Source: a virus. Taken from it: DNA of 36,853 bases. The stretch covers positions 1-36,853 of IMG/VR virus record IMGVR_UViG_3300045135_000667. The stretch is one strand, 5' to 3'. Below, piece by piece: positions 18,107 to 26,924 of the stretch. The translations under genes and the position numbers were made by a program. The notes beneath the pieces were generated by a model. It was not told the origin of the DNA, did no database searches, and saw only the letters and a list, made by a program, of their open reading frames with translations. Position 1 is the stretch's first letter. Every line of letters starts with the position of its first letter.

Positions 18107-21077
18107 CTCCCCAGAGCACTGACCCCGCAGAATCATAGATGATAAGTTGAATATTGTTGGTATCAAAGAATCCCACATTGGCCTTGACAGAGTCCGCAGT
18201 CAATGATGCTCGTACCAGAATATCACGATCTGTACTGTCACCACGTTCAGTTACAGATTGCAAGGTCTCTTGTACAGTCGCATCCAAAGATGCAAACTCA
18301 CGAACCGCAACACTGTCATTACCTGTAAGAACAAGTACGGTGGTTGTCAGATTATCGATGGGTAGATTATTGATCGTTAAACCTTGTTTCAGGTTAATTG
18401 TACGATCTGTAGAATCACCACGTTCTGTTACGGATTGTAATGTATCTTCACCCACACCCGCCTGTTGCGCAAGTTGTGCGAAGGATCGAATACCTACTGA
18501 ATCGGTTGTAAGATTTAAGACCAATAACTGATCGGTTGTTATATCACTGTCAAGATTGGTGAGTCGTAGTCCCGCAGTGGTAATACTACGATTTGTTGAA
18601 TCCCCACGTTCGGTAACAATCTGTAATGTATCCGCACCTAGACCAGCTTCCCGTGCAAGTGTAGAGAAATTCTTAATACCAACACTGTCAGTTTCTAGGT
18701 TAAGTACAAGGAGACTGGTTGATGCAGAATCACTGTCCGCTTTTAATAGTAAACCACCCGCATTGATGATGTCCCCTTGACGAATTAATCCGGCTTCTTC
18801 CGCTAGATCCCCAAACGCCCTAATACCTACCGAATCTGTTAGTAGATTCAATACGAGTATTTGATTGGTATCAGAATCACTATCCGCTTGTAGATTCAAT
18901 CCACCTGCGTTGATGATATCGCCTTGTTTGATTAATCCGGCTTCTTCCGCTAGATCCCCAAACGCCCTAATACCTACCGAATCTGTTAGTAGATTAAGAA
19001 CGAGGATCTGATTTGTATCTGAGTCGGAATCTGCTTGTAGGTTCAACCCACCCGCATTGATGATATCACCTTGTTTGATCAGACCCGCTTCATTCGCTAG
19101 ATCACCAAAGGCACGAATACCTACGCTATCAGTCTCAAGGTTTAATACAAGTATTTGATTGGTGTCAGAATCGGAATCCGCAACAGTGATGGAAAGACCA
19201 CCAGCGACAATTCGATCGCCTTGTTGAATCAGATTTGCTTCTTGCGCGAGGTCTTGGAATGAACGTTTACCAACAGAGTCTGTCAACAAATCTATTACAA
19301 GAACAGTCGCAGATGAGTCACTGTCAGTAGTAAGTGTCAAACCACTGGCGTCGATTCGGTCACCTTGTTTGATTAGACCAAGGTCATCCGCAAGAGATTC
19401 AAACGAACGTTTCCCTACCGAGTCTGTTAATAGATCGATTACAAGAACGGTGGTTGACGCTGAGTCACTGTCAGTAGTTAAAGTCAGACCGCCCGCATTG
19501 ATGATATCACCTTGTTTGATTAATCCTGCTTCTTCCGCTAGATCACCAAAGGCACGAATACCAACACTATCCGTGTTAAGATTTAAGACCAATATCTGGT
19601 TTGTATCAGAGTCGGAGTCTGCAACAGTAATGGACAATCCACCTGCTACAATTCGATCACCTTGCTGGATTAAATTCGCTTCTTGTGCAAGATCTTGGAA
19701 TGACCGTTTACCTACACTATCCGTGAGTAAATCAATAACCAAGACTGTAGCGGAGGAATCACTATCTGTTGTAAGAGTAAGTCCACTCGCATCGATTCGG
19801 TCACCTTGTTTGATGAGACCAAGATCGTCTGCCAGAGATTCGAATGATCGTTTACCTACAGAATCGGTTTCTAAATCAAGAACCAGAACTGTAACTGAGG
19901 CCGAATCACTATCGGTCTGTAAAGTCAGACCAGCTGCATTGATTCGATCACCCTGACGGATTAGTCCTAAATCATCCGCCAAAGACTCAAAGGATCGAAT
20001 ACCTACAGAGTCGGTGGTAAGGTTAAGAACAAGTACTTGATTGGTATCACTGTCACTATCTGCAACGGTGATCTGCAAACCACCTGCGACAATTCGATCA
20101 CCTTGTTGAATTAGATTCGCATCTTCTGCCAAGTCTTGGAATGACCGAATACCAACTGAATCAGTTTCTAGATTAAGAACAAGAACCTGATTGGTGTCGG
20201 AGTCCGAGTCTGCAACAGTGATTGATAACCCACCCGCAATAATGGGATCACCCTGTTGAACAAATCCTGCTTCGTTTGCAAGTGATTGGAACGAACGTTT
20301 ACCTACTGAGTCAGTCGTTAAATCTTGTACAAGTACAATCGTTGTATCTGGGTCACTGTCGGTTTGTAGTGTCAAACCACTAGCGTTGATTCGATCACCC
20401 TGTTTAATAAGACCAAGGTCGTCCGCGAGAGATTCGAAAGATCTCTTACCAACACTATCCGTTAACTCATTGAGTACCAATACAATGTTAGTATCTGAAT
20501 CACTGTCTACCTGAGTGATCGATAGACCACCCGCTTGAATTGCATCTCCCTGCGAGATGAGACCCGCATCATTTGCAAGGGAAGCAAAGGATCTCTTACC
20601 AACACTGTCAGTTAGTAGATCTAAGACAAGAAGTGTGGTTGTATTTGGATTACTGTCAACTACCGTAAGTGCAAGACCACCCGTTGTAATTGGAAGGGTG
20701 GTTAGATTACCAACTTCTGTTACTTGTTGTAGATTCGGTGTTGTAATCCCTGCGTCACTTAACAATTCTACCAGATTGATAAGTCCAACGGGACTTTCTT
20801 GGTTATAGGGATCGTTTATACCAAGGACGTATCGATTAGATCCTAATACAGAATCAAGGGTATCTGCTTGAAAAAATAAACCACGAAGACTCGGAGTGCT
20901 TGTGAAACTCCTAGTCCCGTCTAATGCAGATTGAAATAGGCCACCACTATCCGAAGGCAGACCCGCATTTGGTTCTGCCTGTTCCAGATTAAGAAAAGTG
21001 TAACGATCCGAATCAAGACGACTAAACGCCCGTGTTCTTATCTTTCCACTTAACTGTGATAACCGTTTAATTGCCAT
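18102..21077 (-). CDS. 991-residue fibre protein built of about 13 tandem ~49-residue units
   Basis: After a unique N-terminal part of about 150 residues (MAIKRLSQLSGKIRTRAFSR and on) come about 13 regular units. Each reads roughly TDSVGxRxFxxLAxxAGLIxQGDxIxAGGLxxTxxDSDSxTxxLVLN. Two or three degenerate units containing VTERGDSTDR follow, then a short C-terminus ending in IIYDSAGSVLWGA. Units are 48-50 residues, predicted as beta-strand-turn repeats, suitable for a long thin fibre. It occupies the place just upstream of gp13 where T4 encodes the whisker protein Wac, but I see no homology to Wac. It is probably a fibre or whisker-like appendage; attachment site and receptor are unknown. The start follows the previous stop by 4 bases. 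Confidence 0.82.
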   Translation of the reverse strand: MAIKRLSQLSGKIRTRAFSRLDSDRYTFLNLEQAEPNAGLPSDSGGLFQSALDGTRSFTSTPSLRGLFFQADTLDSVLGSNRYVLGINDPYNQESPVGLINLVELLSDAGITTPNLQQVTEVGNLTTLPITTGGLALTVVDSNPNTTTLLVLDLLTDSVGKRSFASLANDAGLISQGDAIQAGGLSITQVDSDSDTNIVLVLNELTDSVGKRSFESLADDLGLIKQGDRINASGLTLQTDSDPDTTIVLVQDLTTDSVGKRSFQSLANEAGFVQQGDPIIAGGLSITVADSDSDTNQVLVLNLETDSVGIRSFQDLAEDANLIQQGDRIVAGGLQITVADSDSDTNQVLVLNLTTDSVGIRSFESLADDLGLIRQGDRINAAGLTLQTDSDSASVTVLVLDLETDSVGKRSFESLADDLGLIKQGDRIDASGLTLTTDSDSSATVLVIDLLTDSVGKRSFQDLAQEANLIQQGDRIVAGGLSITVADSDSDTNQILVLNLNTDSVGIRAFGDLAEEAGLIKQGDIINAGGLTLTTDSDSASTTVLVIDLLTDSVGKRSFESLADDLGLIKQGDRIDASGLTLTTDSDSSATVLVIDLLTDSVGKRSFQDLAQEANLIQQGDRIVAGGLSITVADSDSDTNQILVLNLETDSVGIRAFGDLANEAGLIKQGDIINAGGLNLQADSDSDTNQILVLNLLTDSVGIRAFGDLAEEAGLIKQGDIINAGGLNLQADSDSDTNQILVLNLLTDSVGIRAFGDLAEEAGLIRQGDIINAGGLLLKADSDSASTSLLVLNLETDSVGIKNFSTLAREAGLGADTLQIVTERGDSTNRSITTAGLRLTNLDSDITTDQLLVLNLTTDSVGIRSFAQLAQQAGVGEDTLQSVTERGDSTDRTINLKQGLTINNLPIDNLTTTVLVLTGNDSVAVREFASLDATVQETLQSVTERGDSTDRDILVRASLTADSVKANVGFFDTNNIQLIIYDSAGSVLWGA
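18695..20618. repeat. Tandem ~147-base coding repeats (about 13 units)
   Basis: Protein-level tandem units of 48-50 residues in the 991-residue fibre gene. Most units differ at many synonymous sites. Some neighbours are almost identical in DNA near the downstream end of the gene. Confidence 0.9.
18784..18995. repeat. Perfect 65-base direct repeat, offset 147 bases
   Basis: Bases 18784-18848 and 18931-18995 are identical over 65 bases. The spacing of 147 bases equals one 49-residue unit, which points to a recent unit duplication or gene conversion. Confidence 0.9.
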
Positions 21078-21081
21078 TTAG

Positions 21082-21453
21082 TTAACCGTTCAATGCCTGT
21101 AGGAATGAGAAGATGAAGTTCACATCACTGTCTGATTGATTTTCTGTGTACGCCCGCATCTTGTTGTTTTGTTCTACAATGAGTTTACCTGTGATCAGAC
21201 CTGCTGCATCGTTGGGTTGAACTTCGAAGTTTTTTACCACATTGGTTGCAATACCAGACGTTGTATCAAAATGTTGAAACGTGACATTATGTACCTGTGT
21301 CTCAGACGTGTTGGCAGCCTGTGCCATCAATACAATTGCAGTAATACCGTTGGGAGTTGTATAGATGACATCACTGTCACCAATGAAACCCCCTGGCGGT
21401 TTAGAGACTAACTTTGCGGTTCTCGTTTTAAATTCATTTAGTGGGACTGCCAT
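21082..21453 (-). CDS. 123-residue probable virion protein, unrecognised
   Basis: Small protein with no signal peptide, membrane segment or Cys. It contains alternating hydrophobic stretches (GITAIVLMAQAANTSE, then VHNVTFQHFD; VNFIFSFLQALNG at the end) consistent with a beta-sandwich or jelly-roll fold. It lies between two large fibre genes with gaps of only 2 and 4 bases, so it is made from the same message. A fibre-associated connector or decoration protein is plausible, but no named family is recognised. Confidence 0.7.
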   Translation of the reverse strand: MAVPLNEFKTRTAKLVSKPPGGFIGDSDVIYTTPNGITAIVLMAQAANTSETQVHNVTFQHFDTTSGIATNVVKNFEVQPNDAAGLITGKLIVEQNNKMRAYTENQSDSDVNFIFSFLQALNG

Positions 21454-21455
21454 GG

Positions 21456-23783
21456 TTAACCCTCAAGTGCCAAGATGTATGGTGTTAGAATTTCGAACAG
21501 AGATCGTTCGAAGGTTTCACCCTCGATTCTTCCTGCTGCCCTGTTAATTGTCAAGTCTGCACCAATTCGGAAGTCACCTAACTGATCCGTACTTGTGAAT
21601 ACTACGAGACCTTCTTGGTTTGCAGAGTCGAACACGACTTCACGTGAACGCTTTGGTATACCACCATTCTGAGGAATCGCAGTAAATGTATTCGTACCCG
21701 CACCCACATACTCGAAGGTGTGTGATGAGGTTGTGATCTGAGAACGTTGATGGAAGTTGACGACCTGACCTGCCTTCTTCGGTTCGTTCATCGGTGGTTG
21801 GAATGTCAGATCGTATACGCCAGGAGCTACAGAGTCAATGTTTGTGATCGTATAGAAAAAGTTTTCACTGTCAAAACGAATAGTATCATTGTAGTTGGGT
21901 TTCTTGAACGCATTCAACTCATCCAAATAACTATATGAGTCAAGGTTTCTTATATCTGTAAAACGAACCACATCAGCAAACACCCCCTGATCGGACTCCA
22001 AGAATCCACGGTATAATGGAGGACTCGATCCACTAGCAACTAATCCATAATCACCAAACGATGCGTTACTGTTCGCAATCGAACATTGTCCACCAGACTT
22101 TGCTTCGATTGATGTTGCCGTGGAAATAGTAAACATTGACACCAACTGTGCATATCCACGATTTAGTAGTTGCACTCCGAAACCGGCTGCGTTATACTGT
22201 GTAAAGGCGTCTGATACCATCGACCGAAGTCCTGAACACTTCGAACCATCGATGCGCATACCTACACCGTCTGTGGTAATCGATGTGCAGTTCTGAACAT
22301 ATGGAGATTGGATGATAAACGGCCCAGCTCCAGGCGAGTCCACACTTGGGTCAAAAGAAACACACGCCGCAAGACTTTGGTGGTCACGAAATGTTATGTC
22401 TTTAATAAATGTACCATTGTCCATGTAGAATAAATCTGAGTCAACGGACTGAGGTCGAACAGTAACGGTTCGAAGGTTGTCTCCTACGATGGCAGTCTTG
22501 GGTGGCAACTTTATTGGGTTATTGATTGTATAGTCACCCGACTTAAGATAAATTGTTGTATCACCTGTTGTTGCCGCACGTTCCACTGACTGTGTGATAA
22601 TGAGATCTTCGATAGATCGAGTTGCTGTGATCGCATTGCGTAACTCCAGACTCACACCACGTGACACATAGTTTGGTTCTATCTTTGCAGGAAGACCCGA
22701 CAGACTATTTGCAGATATCACGTCAGTAAAGATAGGAACCAGTGTATCCTTGATTAAATTACCTTCGGTTGATGTTGCATACTGACCACTGTTTCCTGTC
22801 TCATTTGCCCCCGATGCGAGGTTAGACGACAAGGCATTTCGCACCAGTTCGTCAATGATAACACCAAGGTGTGTATATGTTGCGACTGACTGTGCCTGTT
22901 GTCCTGCGGGTAATACCGAAACACCATCGACAAAATAAGATTGTGCAATGATGTGTACTGCATGAGTTCCACCATAAAGAACATCAAAGGTCAATGCATC
23001 AACGATGAGTCCAACGTCACGACGACATTTAGTTTCATCGTAATCTAGTGAAGGATAGTTTGCGGTGATATATGCAACAACTTCGTTTTTGAGATAGGAT
23101 CGGTTGTTGCGTAAAATGATTGCCGCATCGTTTGCATCAGGTGAAGGTAACACAAGGGGTTCGGGGAATACCAAAGCATCCGCAGCGACTTCTGTACTGA
23201 TCTGACCATTGACTAGAATATCAACCACTTCACTCCAGTGACGATTGTTTCTTTGTAACGCACCATCTGGGCCTGTGGAGGATTTGACTTCTGGAACAGA
23301 CGCAACCGCACCCTTTGCTTCGTTGAAACCAGAACGTGTCGCAACAATCTGTTGTTGTCTGACCACACTGGCACTTGCACGTTGATACGAAAGACCAGAT
23401 GTTACCGCATTATAGTTTGTTCCGAAAGCAATATCATGATACAATCCATCAAAGATTAAACCAAAGTCACGACGGCACTTTTCTCTATTGAACGTGAAAA
23501 ACTGTTGTGCAGTAACAAAACTAACCGCAGAGTCAAGGGTGGAGAATGCATCCTGAAGTGATGTACCAAGATTTCCTTTCACTCCTGACTTAGCGACATA
23601 GAATACGTTATCGACTTTATCATCACCGACCTGAACAACTTCGATGTTTCCGTTCTGGTCTTTTTTGATGAACATACGACCGTCATGAGTGTTGATCGCA
23701 ATCTCACCCAGTTCGATTTGAGAGATGCCCGGCCTTCGGCCTGGGACATCTGTGCGTTTATTTAAAAGAGTAAAGTCTACCAT
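21456..23783 (-). CDS. 775-residue beta-helix fibre or tailspike-like protein
   Basis: The N-terminus (GISQIELGEIAINTHDGRMF, then IKKDQNG) is a phage fibre attachment motif. Residues about 100-125 and 250-275 are an internal duplication with CRRDFGLIFDGLYHDIAFG matched by CRRDVGLIVDALTFDVLYG. From about 408 to 620 runs a pectin-lyase-like right-handed beta-helix: TIYLKSGDYTINNPIKLPP, AIVGDNLRTVTVRP, FIKDITFRDHQSLAACVSF and GVGMRIDGSKCSGLRSMVSD. A C-terminal beta-rich tail follows. Beta-helix proteins on phages often bind or cleave surface polysaccharides, but I cannot identify catalytic acids here. The ATG is 12 bases after the previous stop, with only a weak AAAGA upstream. Confidence 0.82.
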   Translation of the reverse strand: MVDFTLLNKRTDVPGRRPGISQIELGEIAINTHDGRMFIKKDQNGNIEVVQVGDDKVDNVFYVAKSGVKGNLGTSLQDAFSTLDSAVSFVTAQQFFTFNREKCRRDFGLIFDGLYHDIAFGTNYNAVTSGLSYQRASASVVRQQQIVATRSGFNEAKGAVASVPEVKSSTGPDGALQRNNRHWSEVVDILVNGQISTEVAADALVFPEPLVLPSPDANDAAIILRNNRSYLKNEVVAYITANYPSLDYDETKCRRDVGLIVDALTFDVLYGGTHAVHIIAQSYFVDGVSVLPAGQQAQSVATYTHLGVIIDELVRNALSSNLASGANETGNSGQYATSTEGNLIKDTLVPIFTDVISANSLSGLPAKIEPNYVSRGVSLELRNAITATRSIEDLIITQSVERAATTGDTTIYLKSGDYTINNPIKLPPKTAIVGDNLRTVTVRPQSVDSDLFYMDNGTFIKDITFRDHQSLAACVSFDPSVDSPGAGPFIIQSPYVQNCTSITTDGVGMRIDGSKCSGLRSMVSDAFTQYNAAGFGVQLLNRGYAQLVSMFTISTATSIEAKSGGQCSIANSNASFGDYGLVASGSSPPLYRGFLESDQGVFADVVRFTDIRNLDSYSYLDELNAFKKPNYNDTIRFDSENFFYTITNIDSVAPGVYDLTFQPPMNEPKKAGQVVNFHQRSQITTSSHTFEYVGAGTNTFTAIPQNGGIPKRSREVVFDSANQEGLVVFTSTDQLGDFRIGADLTINRAAGRIEGETFERSLFEILTPYILALEG

Positions 23784-23795
23784 AGTCTTTATTTA

Positions 23796-24617
23796 TTAGA
23801 ATGTTCCACCGTCCAAAGTTGTGATTTCGGTCTGTCCAGTTCCACCCACACTAAACTGTGTGGAGTCTAGTGAAACAATACCCGCGTTTGTTGCTGTTGC
23901 AAATTCTGCGGAAATAACAATTTTACCATCAGATTCGCGAACGTCAATACCTTCTCCTTCAATAATTGTATCCAGAAGATTTGCAATTAGATCCGTAACA
24001 TTGATTCTTGTAACAGAAAGGTTTCCGATCTTTGCAGAGTCGGCCTGTAGTGCATCAACAAACCACTCGTTGATTCTTTTCGCAGAATCAACAATCGCCG
24101 CAGTGTTGGGAGTGTTGATTCCATGTGTATGAGAAAGAAGATCGGTAAAGTATTTACCACCAATAACATCAATACGTTCTGCAAGTTCGTTTCCGTCCGA
24201 ACCCACACCAAAGTAAAGACGATCTCCTCCATTACCACCCCCGCCATATGATGGATCTGGGAGATAAGAATATGCTAGTTCACCTGAATATAAAGTGGTG
24301 GGAACACCATCGGTAGGTGATCGACGTATAAGAATCTGACCTCGTTCGACATCCCTCTCGTACACCTTACCATCAATTTTATTTGCGGTCAAGGGTCGAT
24401 TGACTAGAATACCATCGCTGTCAGCTATGAGTATGTCACCCTCTTGGATGTTACTCGTCGTGATGCCGATTACGTCATTCAATAAGACAGAGTTGGACAC
24501 CAAGACGTTTGAGGTTGGCACACCAACCACTACCTTCAAAACCTTGGTATAATCACCTACAATAACTTTGTAGTCGGGTGACCCAACTGTTATCTTATCG
24601 ACGCGATAGTTCGCCAC
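23796..24617 (-). CDS. 273-residue probable fibre or baseplate-associated protein (GTG start)
   Basis: The start is GTG at 24617, preceded by AAGGAC at good spacing. The N-terminal half is a beta-rich domain (YKVIVGDYTKVLKVVVGVPT). The middle has LYSGELAYSYLPDPSYGG followed by DRLYFGVGSDGNELAERIDV and GGKYFTDLLSHTHG, a pattern shared with many marine phage fibre proteins. The C-terminal third (ADSAKIGNLSVTRINVTDLI) looks like a trimeric beta stalk. The gene is one of five closely packed structural genes upstream of gp13. Exact role not recognised. Confidence 0.75.
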   Translation of the reverse strand: MANYRVDKITVGSPDYKVIVGDYTKVLKVVVGVPTSNVLVSNSVLLNDVIGITTSNIQEGDILIADSDGILVNRPLTANKIDGKVYERDVERGQILIRRSPTDGVPTTLYSGELAYSYLPDPSYGGGGNGGDRLYFGVGSDGNELAERIDVIGGKYFTDLLSHTHGINTPNTAAIVDSAKRINEWFVDALQADSAKIGNLSVTRINVTDLIANLLDTIIEGEGIDVRESDGKIVISAEFATATNAGIVSLDSTQFSVGGTGQTEITTLDGGTF

Positions 24618-24627
24618 TGTTCAGTCC

Positions 24628-24978
24628 TTATGTGACCGATGGAGTAACAGTAATCAAACCTTGTAGAACTCGTTCAATGGTGGTCGTACCATCACTGTCC
24701 AACGAGATCTCTACGTCATAGACATATCTTTTCTTGGGGTTGAGTAGTTGTGTCTGGGCGTTCGTCAAAGACAAATTCAGAATACCGTCAGATGCGGGTG
24801 CGGCCACCAGTGCAGAGAATGAGATTTTCTCATCACTGTCCGCATCATAACTGGTCGCCATTTTGGCAGCCGCAGTATATCCTGTCAAGTCTTTTTTAGA
24901 ATTATCTTTATTGACGAGGTAGATGTCGATTGCGACATCTGTTCCCTGATCGATTGTCAGATCTTCGTAGTGTGCCAT
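24628..24978 (-). CDS. 116-residue Ig-like virion protein
   Basis: The sequence reads as a single beta-sandwich: DLTIDQGTDVAIDIYLVNKD, then KKDLTGYTAAAKMATSYD, DGILNLSLTNAQTQLL, and PKKRYVYDVEISLDSDGTTT with a final VLQGLITVTPSV. The pattern, a polymer-like 'dQGtd ... v...dltGyta' N-terminus and 'yvYDve...' near the end, resembles small Ig-fold domains at phage baseplates. That is a resemblance, not an identification. GGAAG precedes the ATG, and a TATAAATA promoter lies 29 bases upstream, so it heads the fibre transcript. Confidence 0.75.
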   Translation of the reverse strand: MAHYEDLTIDQGTDVAIDIYLVNKDNSKKDLTGYTAAAKMATSYDADSDEKISFSALVAAPASDGILNLSLTNAQTQLLNPKKRYVYDVEISLDSDGTTTIERVLQGLITVTPSVT

Positions 24979-25007
24979 AGAATACTTCCATAAAAGTGTT
25001 ATGGTTC

Positions 25008-25015
25008 TATTTATA
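25008..25015 (-). promoter_or_regulatory. T4-type late promoter TATAAATA before the 116-residue gene
   Basis: The minus strand reads TATAAATA just after the oxygenase stop, ending 29 bases before ATG 24978. It separates the giant repeat protein/enzyme unit from the fibre genes downstream. Confidence 0.78.
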
Positions 25016-25017
25016 TA

Positions 25018-25698
25018 TTATTCGGCACGAATATCTTCAATTACCCAATCTTGCATACCAGAAGACATTTCGGAACGATCCATGATAAAGGCAATCGTCA
25101 TTCGAAGACCTTTGCCCGTGTTACGTGCAGTATGATATACTACCTTGTCCATGCCATCCTGATAGGCACCAAAATAACCTGCCTTGCACTGCCATCCCTT
25201 CACATCTGGAATAGTCACCATCTCTTTCTTAACAGGATCATAGTGTTTCCAGTAACCTTCACCTGTCTCAGAATACGTGAAGATAAAATTGTATGCAGAC
25301 GCATTCGCATTGTTGTGCCATGAGATGTATCCATCAGGTGGATAAACGGTAAATAACGCATTGCGTTTCAGGTTGAGTTGTGACATAATCTTTTCATAAA
25401 ATTTCATTATCACACCAGACGCTTCATCTGCTACCTGATCAGATCCTCTCGTAAACTGCATTCCATTACTTCCAAAAGAATAAGCAACGCAGATCTCGGG
25501 AAACCCATTGTGCGTTGTTTTCTGGTTTACTATCTTCTCAAAATATTCTGTGCCAGTAAAGTAATCCGCGGCTTGTTTGGTGTGATGTTTTGCAGCGCCA
25601 AGATGCACCGCCTTGTAATTTTCGTCTTTGAGAAACCACAGAGTATCATTGAGAATATTAATTGCAAAATCATTCAGAGGAATGTCTTTCATTATCAT
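25018..25698 (-). CDS. Putative 2OG-Fe(II) oxygenase
   Basis: A 226-residue protein when started at ATG 25698, which has AAGAGG upstream and lies one base after the glycosyltransferase stop; an in-frame GTG at 25725 would add nine residues and is less likely. The second half shows a jelly-roll oxygenase pattern. H128 sits in YISWHNN, followed by an aromatic beta strand; H189 is in VVYHTARN and R199 in GKGLRMTIAF, ten residues later. That H...x10...R spacing is characteristic of 2-oxoglutarate binding. The position of the usual metal-binding Asp in HxD is Asn130, so activity or metal ligation may differ. Family members hydroxylate protein side chains, nucleic acids or small molecules. Position behind a glycosyltransferase suggests modification of virion proteins; that is inference. 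Confidence 0.7.
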   Translation of the reverse strand: MIMKDIPLNDFAINILNDTLWFLKDENYKAVHLGAAKHHTKQAADYFTGTEYFEKIVNQKTTHNGFPEICVAYSFGSNGMQFTRGSDQVADEASGVIMKFYEKIMSQLNLKRNALFTVYPPDGYISWHNNANASAYNFIFTYSETGEGYWKHYDPVKKEMVTIPDVKGWQCKAGYFGAYQDGMDKVVYHTARNTGKGLRMTIAFIMDRSEMSSGMQDWVIEDIRAE

Positions 25699-25699
25699 A

Positions 25700-26464
25700 C
25701 TAGTAAACCTCTTTCTTCGCACCACAAGAAGAATAATGACGAATCACAATGGGGTCTTTATTGTGTTTCAGATGTGGTTTGTATTTGCTGTAGTAATTCC
25801 ATCGCGCATCATCTTCCATGATACCGACATTTAGTTCTTGGTACTTGGGTTCTTTGTTGACCAACCACCACAAGGAAAACTGATCCCATCGTTTGAGTGT
25901 TATAGGATAGTTCTTGAGATCTTCTTTTCCATTTTCATCTTTAGGCCACCAACGTCCTGCATACTGTTCGACTGTTAGATTGTACCAATCGTGCATGAAG
26001 TCTCGTACAAGTGGGTTGCGCATATCATAGAGACAGACTCCTCCACACAATTCGAACCCACCCTTCGATCCATCGGGTTTACGTGCACCTTCGAAGAACA
26101 CCTCTGCATAACAATAGTGACGTTCGGGTGGAAGTCCCGTGAATAGTATATCATGCCCGTTGAACAAGTCAAACACCTTTTCAATGTCTTCGTGTTCACA
26201 CTCGGTGTCTGCGTCAATGTAGAATGTTAGATCATAAGGAGATCTTGCCATACCCCATAGTTTGGCACGTTTGTGGTCGTCACATAAAATGATCTGATCT
26301 GCAAGTTTTCGACCTCGATCATCAAGGAAATGTTCTTCTGTGACCAGACACACCTTTGCCTCTGGATAGAAGTCCATGATTGATTCAATAAGGTTTAGTG
26401 CAGAAACATAAAAGAACTTTTGTCGAGATGCAACGATGACAAATCCTTTAGTTGGTTCACTCAT
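25700..26464 (-). CDS. Glycosyltransferase, GT-A fold
   Basis: This 254-residue protein opens with the nucleotide-sugar-binding type start KGFVIVASRQKFFYVSALNL and has a clear DxD metal/nucleotide-sugar motif in LTFYIDADTECEHEDIEKVF (D84-x-D86). A later KRWDQFSLWWLV segment (about residue 200) and IVIRHYSSCG near the end (His about 244) fit GT-A enzymes such as GT8/glycogenin-like families. No membrane segment, so it acts in the host cytoplasm. Its ATG overlaps the upstream coiled-coil gene by 8 bases, and the oxygenase starts one base after its stop. Substrate unknown; candidates are virion fibres from the same message. Confidence 0.85.
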   Translation of the reverse strand: MSEPTKGFVIVASRQKFFYVSALNLIESIMDFYPEAKVCLVTEEHFLDDRGRKLADQIILCDDHKRAKLWGMARSPYDLTFYIDADTECEHEDIEKVFDLFNGHDILFTGLPPERHYCYAEVFFEGARKPDGSKGGFELCGGVCLYDMRNPLVRDFMHDWYNLTVEQYAGRWWPKDENGKEDLKNYPITLKRWDQFSLWWLVNKEPKYQELNVGIMEDDARWNYYSKYKPHLKHNKDPIVIRHYSSCGAKKEVY

Positions 26465-26924
26465 TATCGGGTTCCTTCAGTATACCAGCTTCAATACCAA
26501 GAATCAATGTTGCATAGGCATTCATTTCAATTTCATTCTGTGCACGTCTCAACTTTGTTCTGAGTTTTTTCAGTTCACTATCACGAATTTCGGGAATCTC
26601 AAATGCACGAAGTTTCAATGAAAACAGACGTTCCAACTCCTGCGCCTTTGCTTTCTGTTCGCGTTTGATCTGACCAGTCTTCTGTTCCATCGCCTTGCGT
26701 TCACGGCGTTCAGTTGTGTTCTTGTCGATTTTTTCAACACCAACCTTTGCAACAACCTCTTTGTATTGTGGACATAAGGATCGATCAGGAAGGAACTTAG
26801 AAAATGTTGCTACTTCCTTCCTTTTACCCCCATTCTTCTCCTTGTGCATTCGAATACACTTGACCACCGATCGATCGTCGATGCCGTCTTCCCAATAGGC
26901 ATTGTCTAGTATTTCATATTCCAT
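26457..26924 (-). CDS. 155-residue charged coiled-coil protein, unrecognised
   Basis: The protein is strongly charged. Residues 70-105 (TERRERKAMEQKTGQIKREQ and on) form a long basic helix, followed by LRAFEIPEIRDSELKKLRTK and a second helix ending in AYATLILGIEAGIL. The N-terminal 60 residues (ILDNAYWEDGIDDRSVVKCI) look globular. The ATG shares one base with the giant gene's stop, and the stop overlaps the glycosyltransferase start by 8 bases. It is therefore translated with both and may be a chaperone or adaptor for one of them; no family is recognised. Confidence 0.7.
   Translation of the reverse strand: MEYEILDNAYWEDGIDDRSVVKCIRMHKEKNGGKRKEVATFSKFLPDRSLCPQYKEVVAKVGVEKIDKNTTERRERKAMEQKTGQIKREQKAKAQELERLFSLKLRAFEIPEIRDSELKKLRTKLRRAQNEIEMNAYATLILGIEAGILKEPDNE

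Noticed and set aside
23790-23797. AATAAATA as a late promoter for the 775-residue gene
   Set aside because: It ends only 7 bases before the ATG, so transcription would start at or after the start codon. The A/T-rich gap also overlaps the upstream stop.
24988-25004. Hairpin CCATAA / TTATGG after the oxygenase gene
   Set aside because: A six-base A/T-rich stem without a T-run, located downstream of the promoter, is too weak to call a terminator.
25699-25725. GTG start giving a 235-residue oxygenase
   Set aside because: The ATG at 25698 has AAGAGG at good spacing and lies one base after the previous stop. The nine extra residues come from sequence inside the glycosyltransferase gene.
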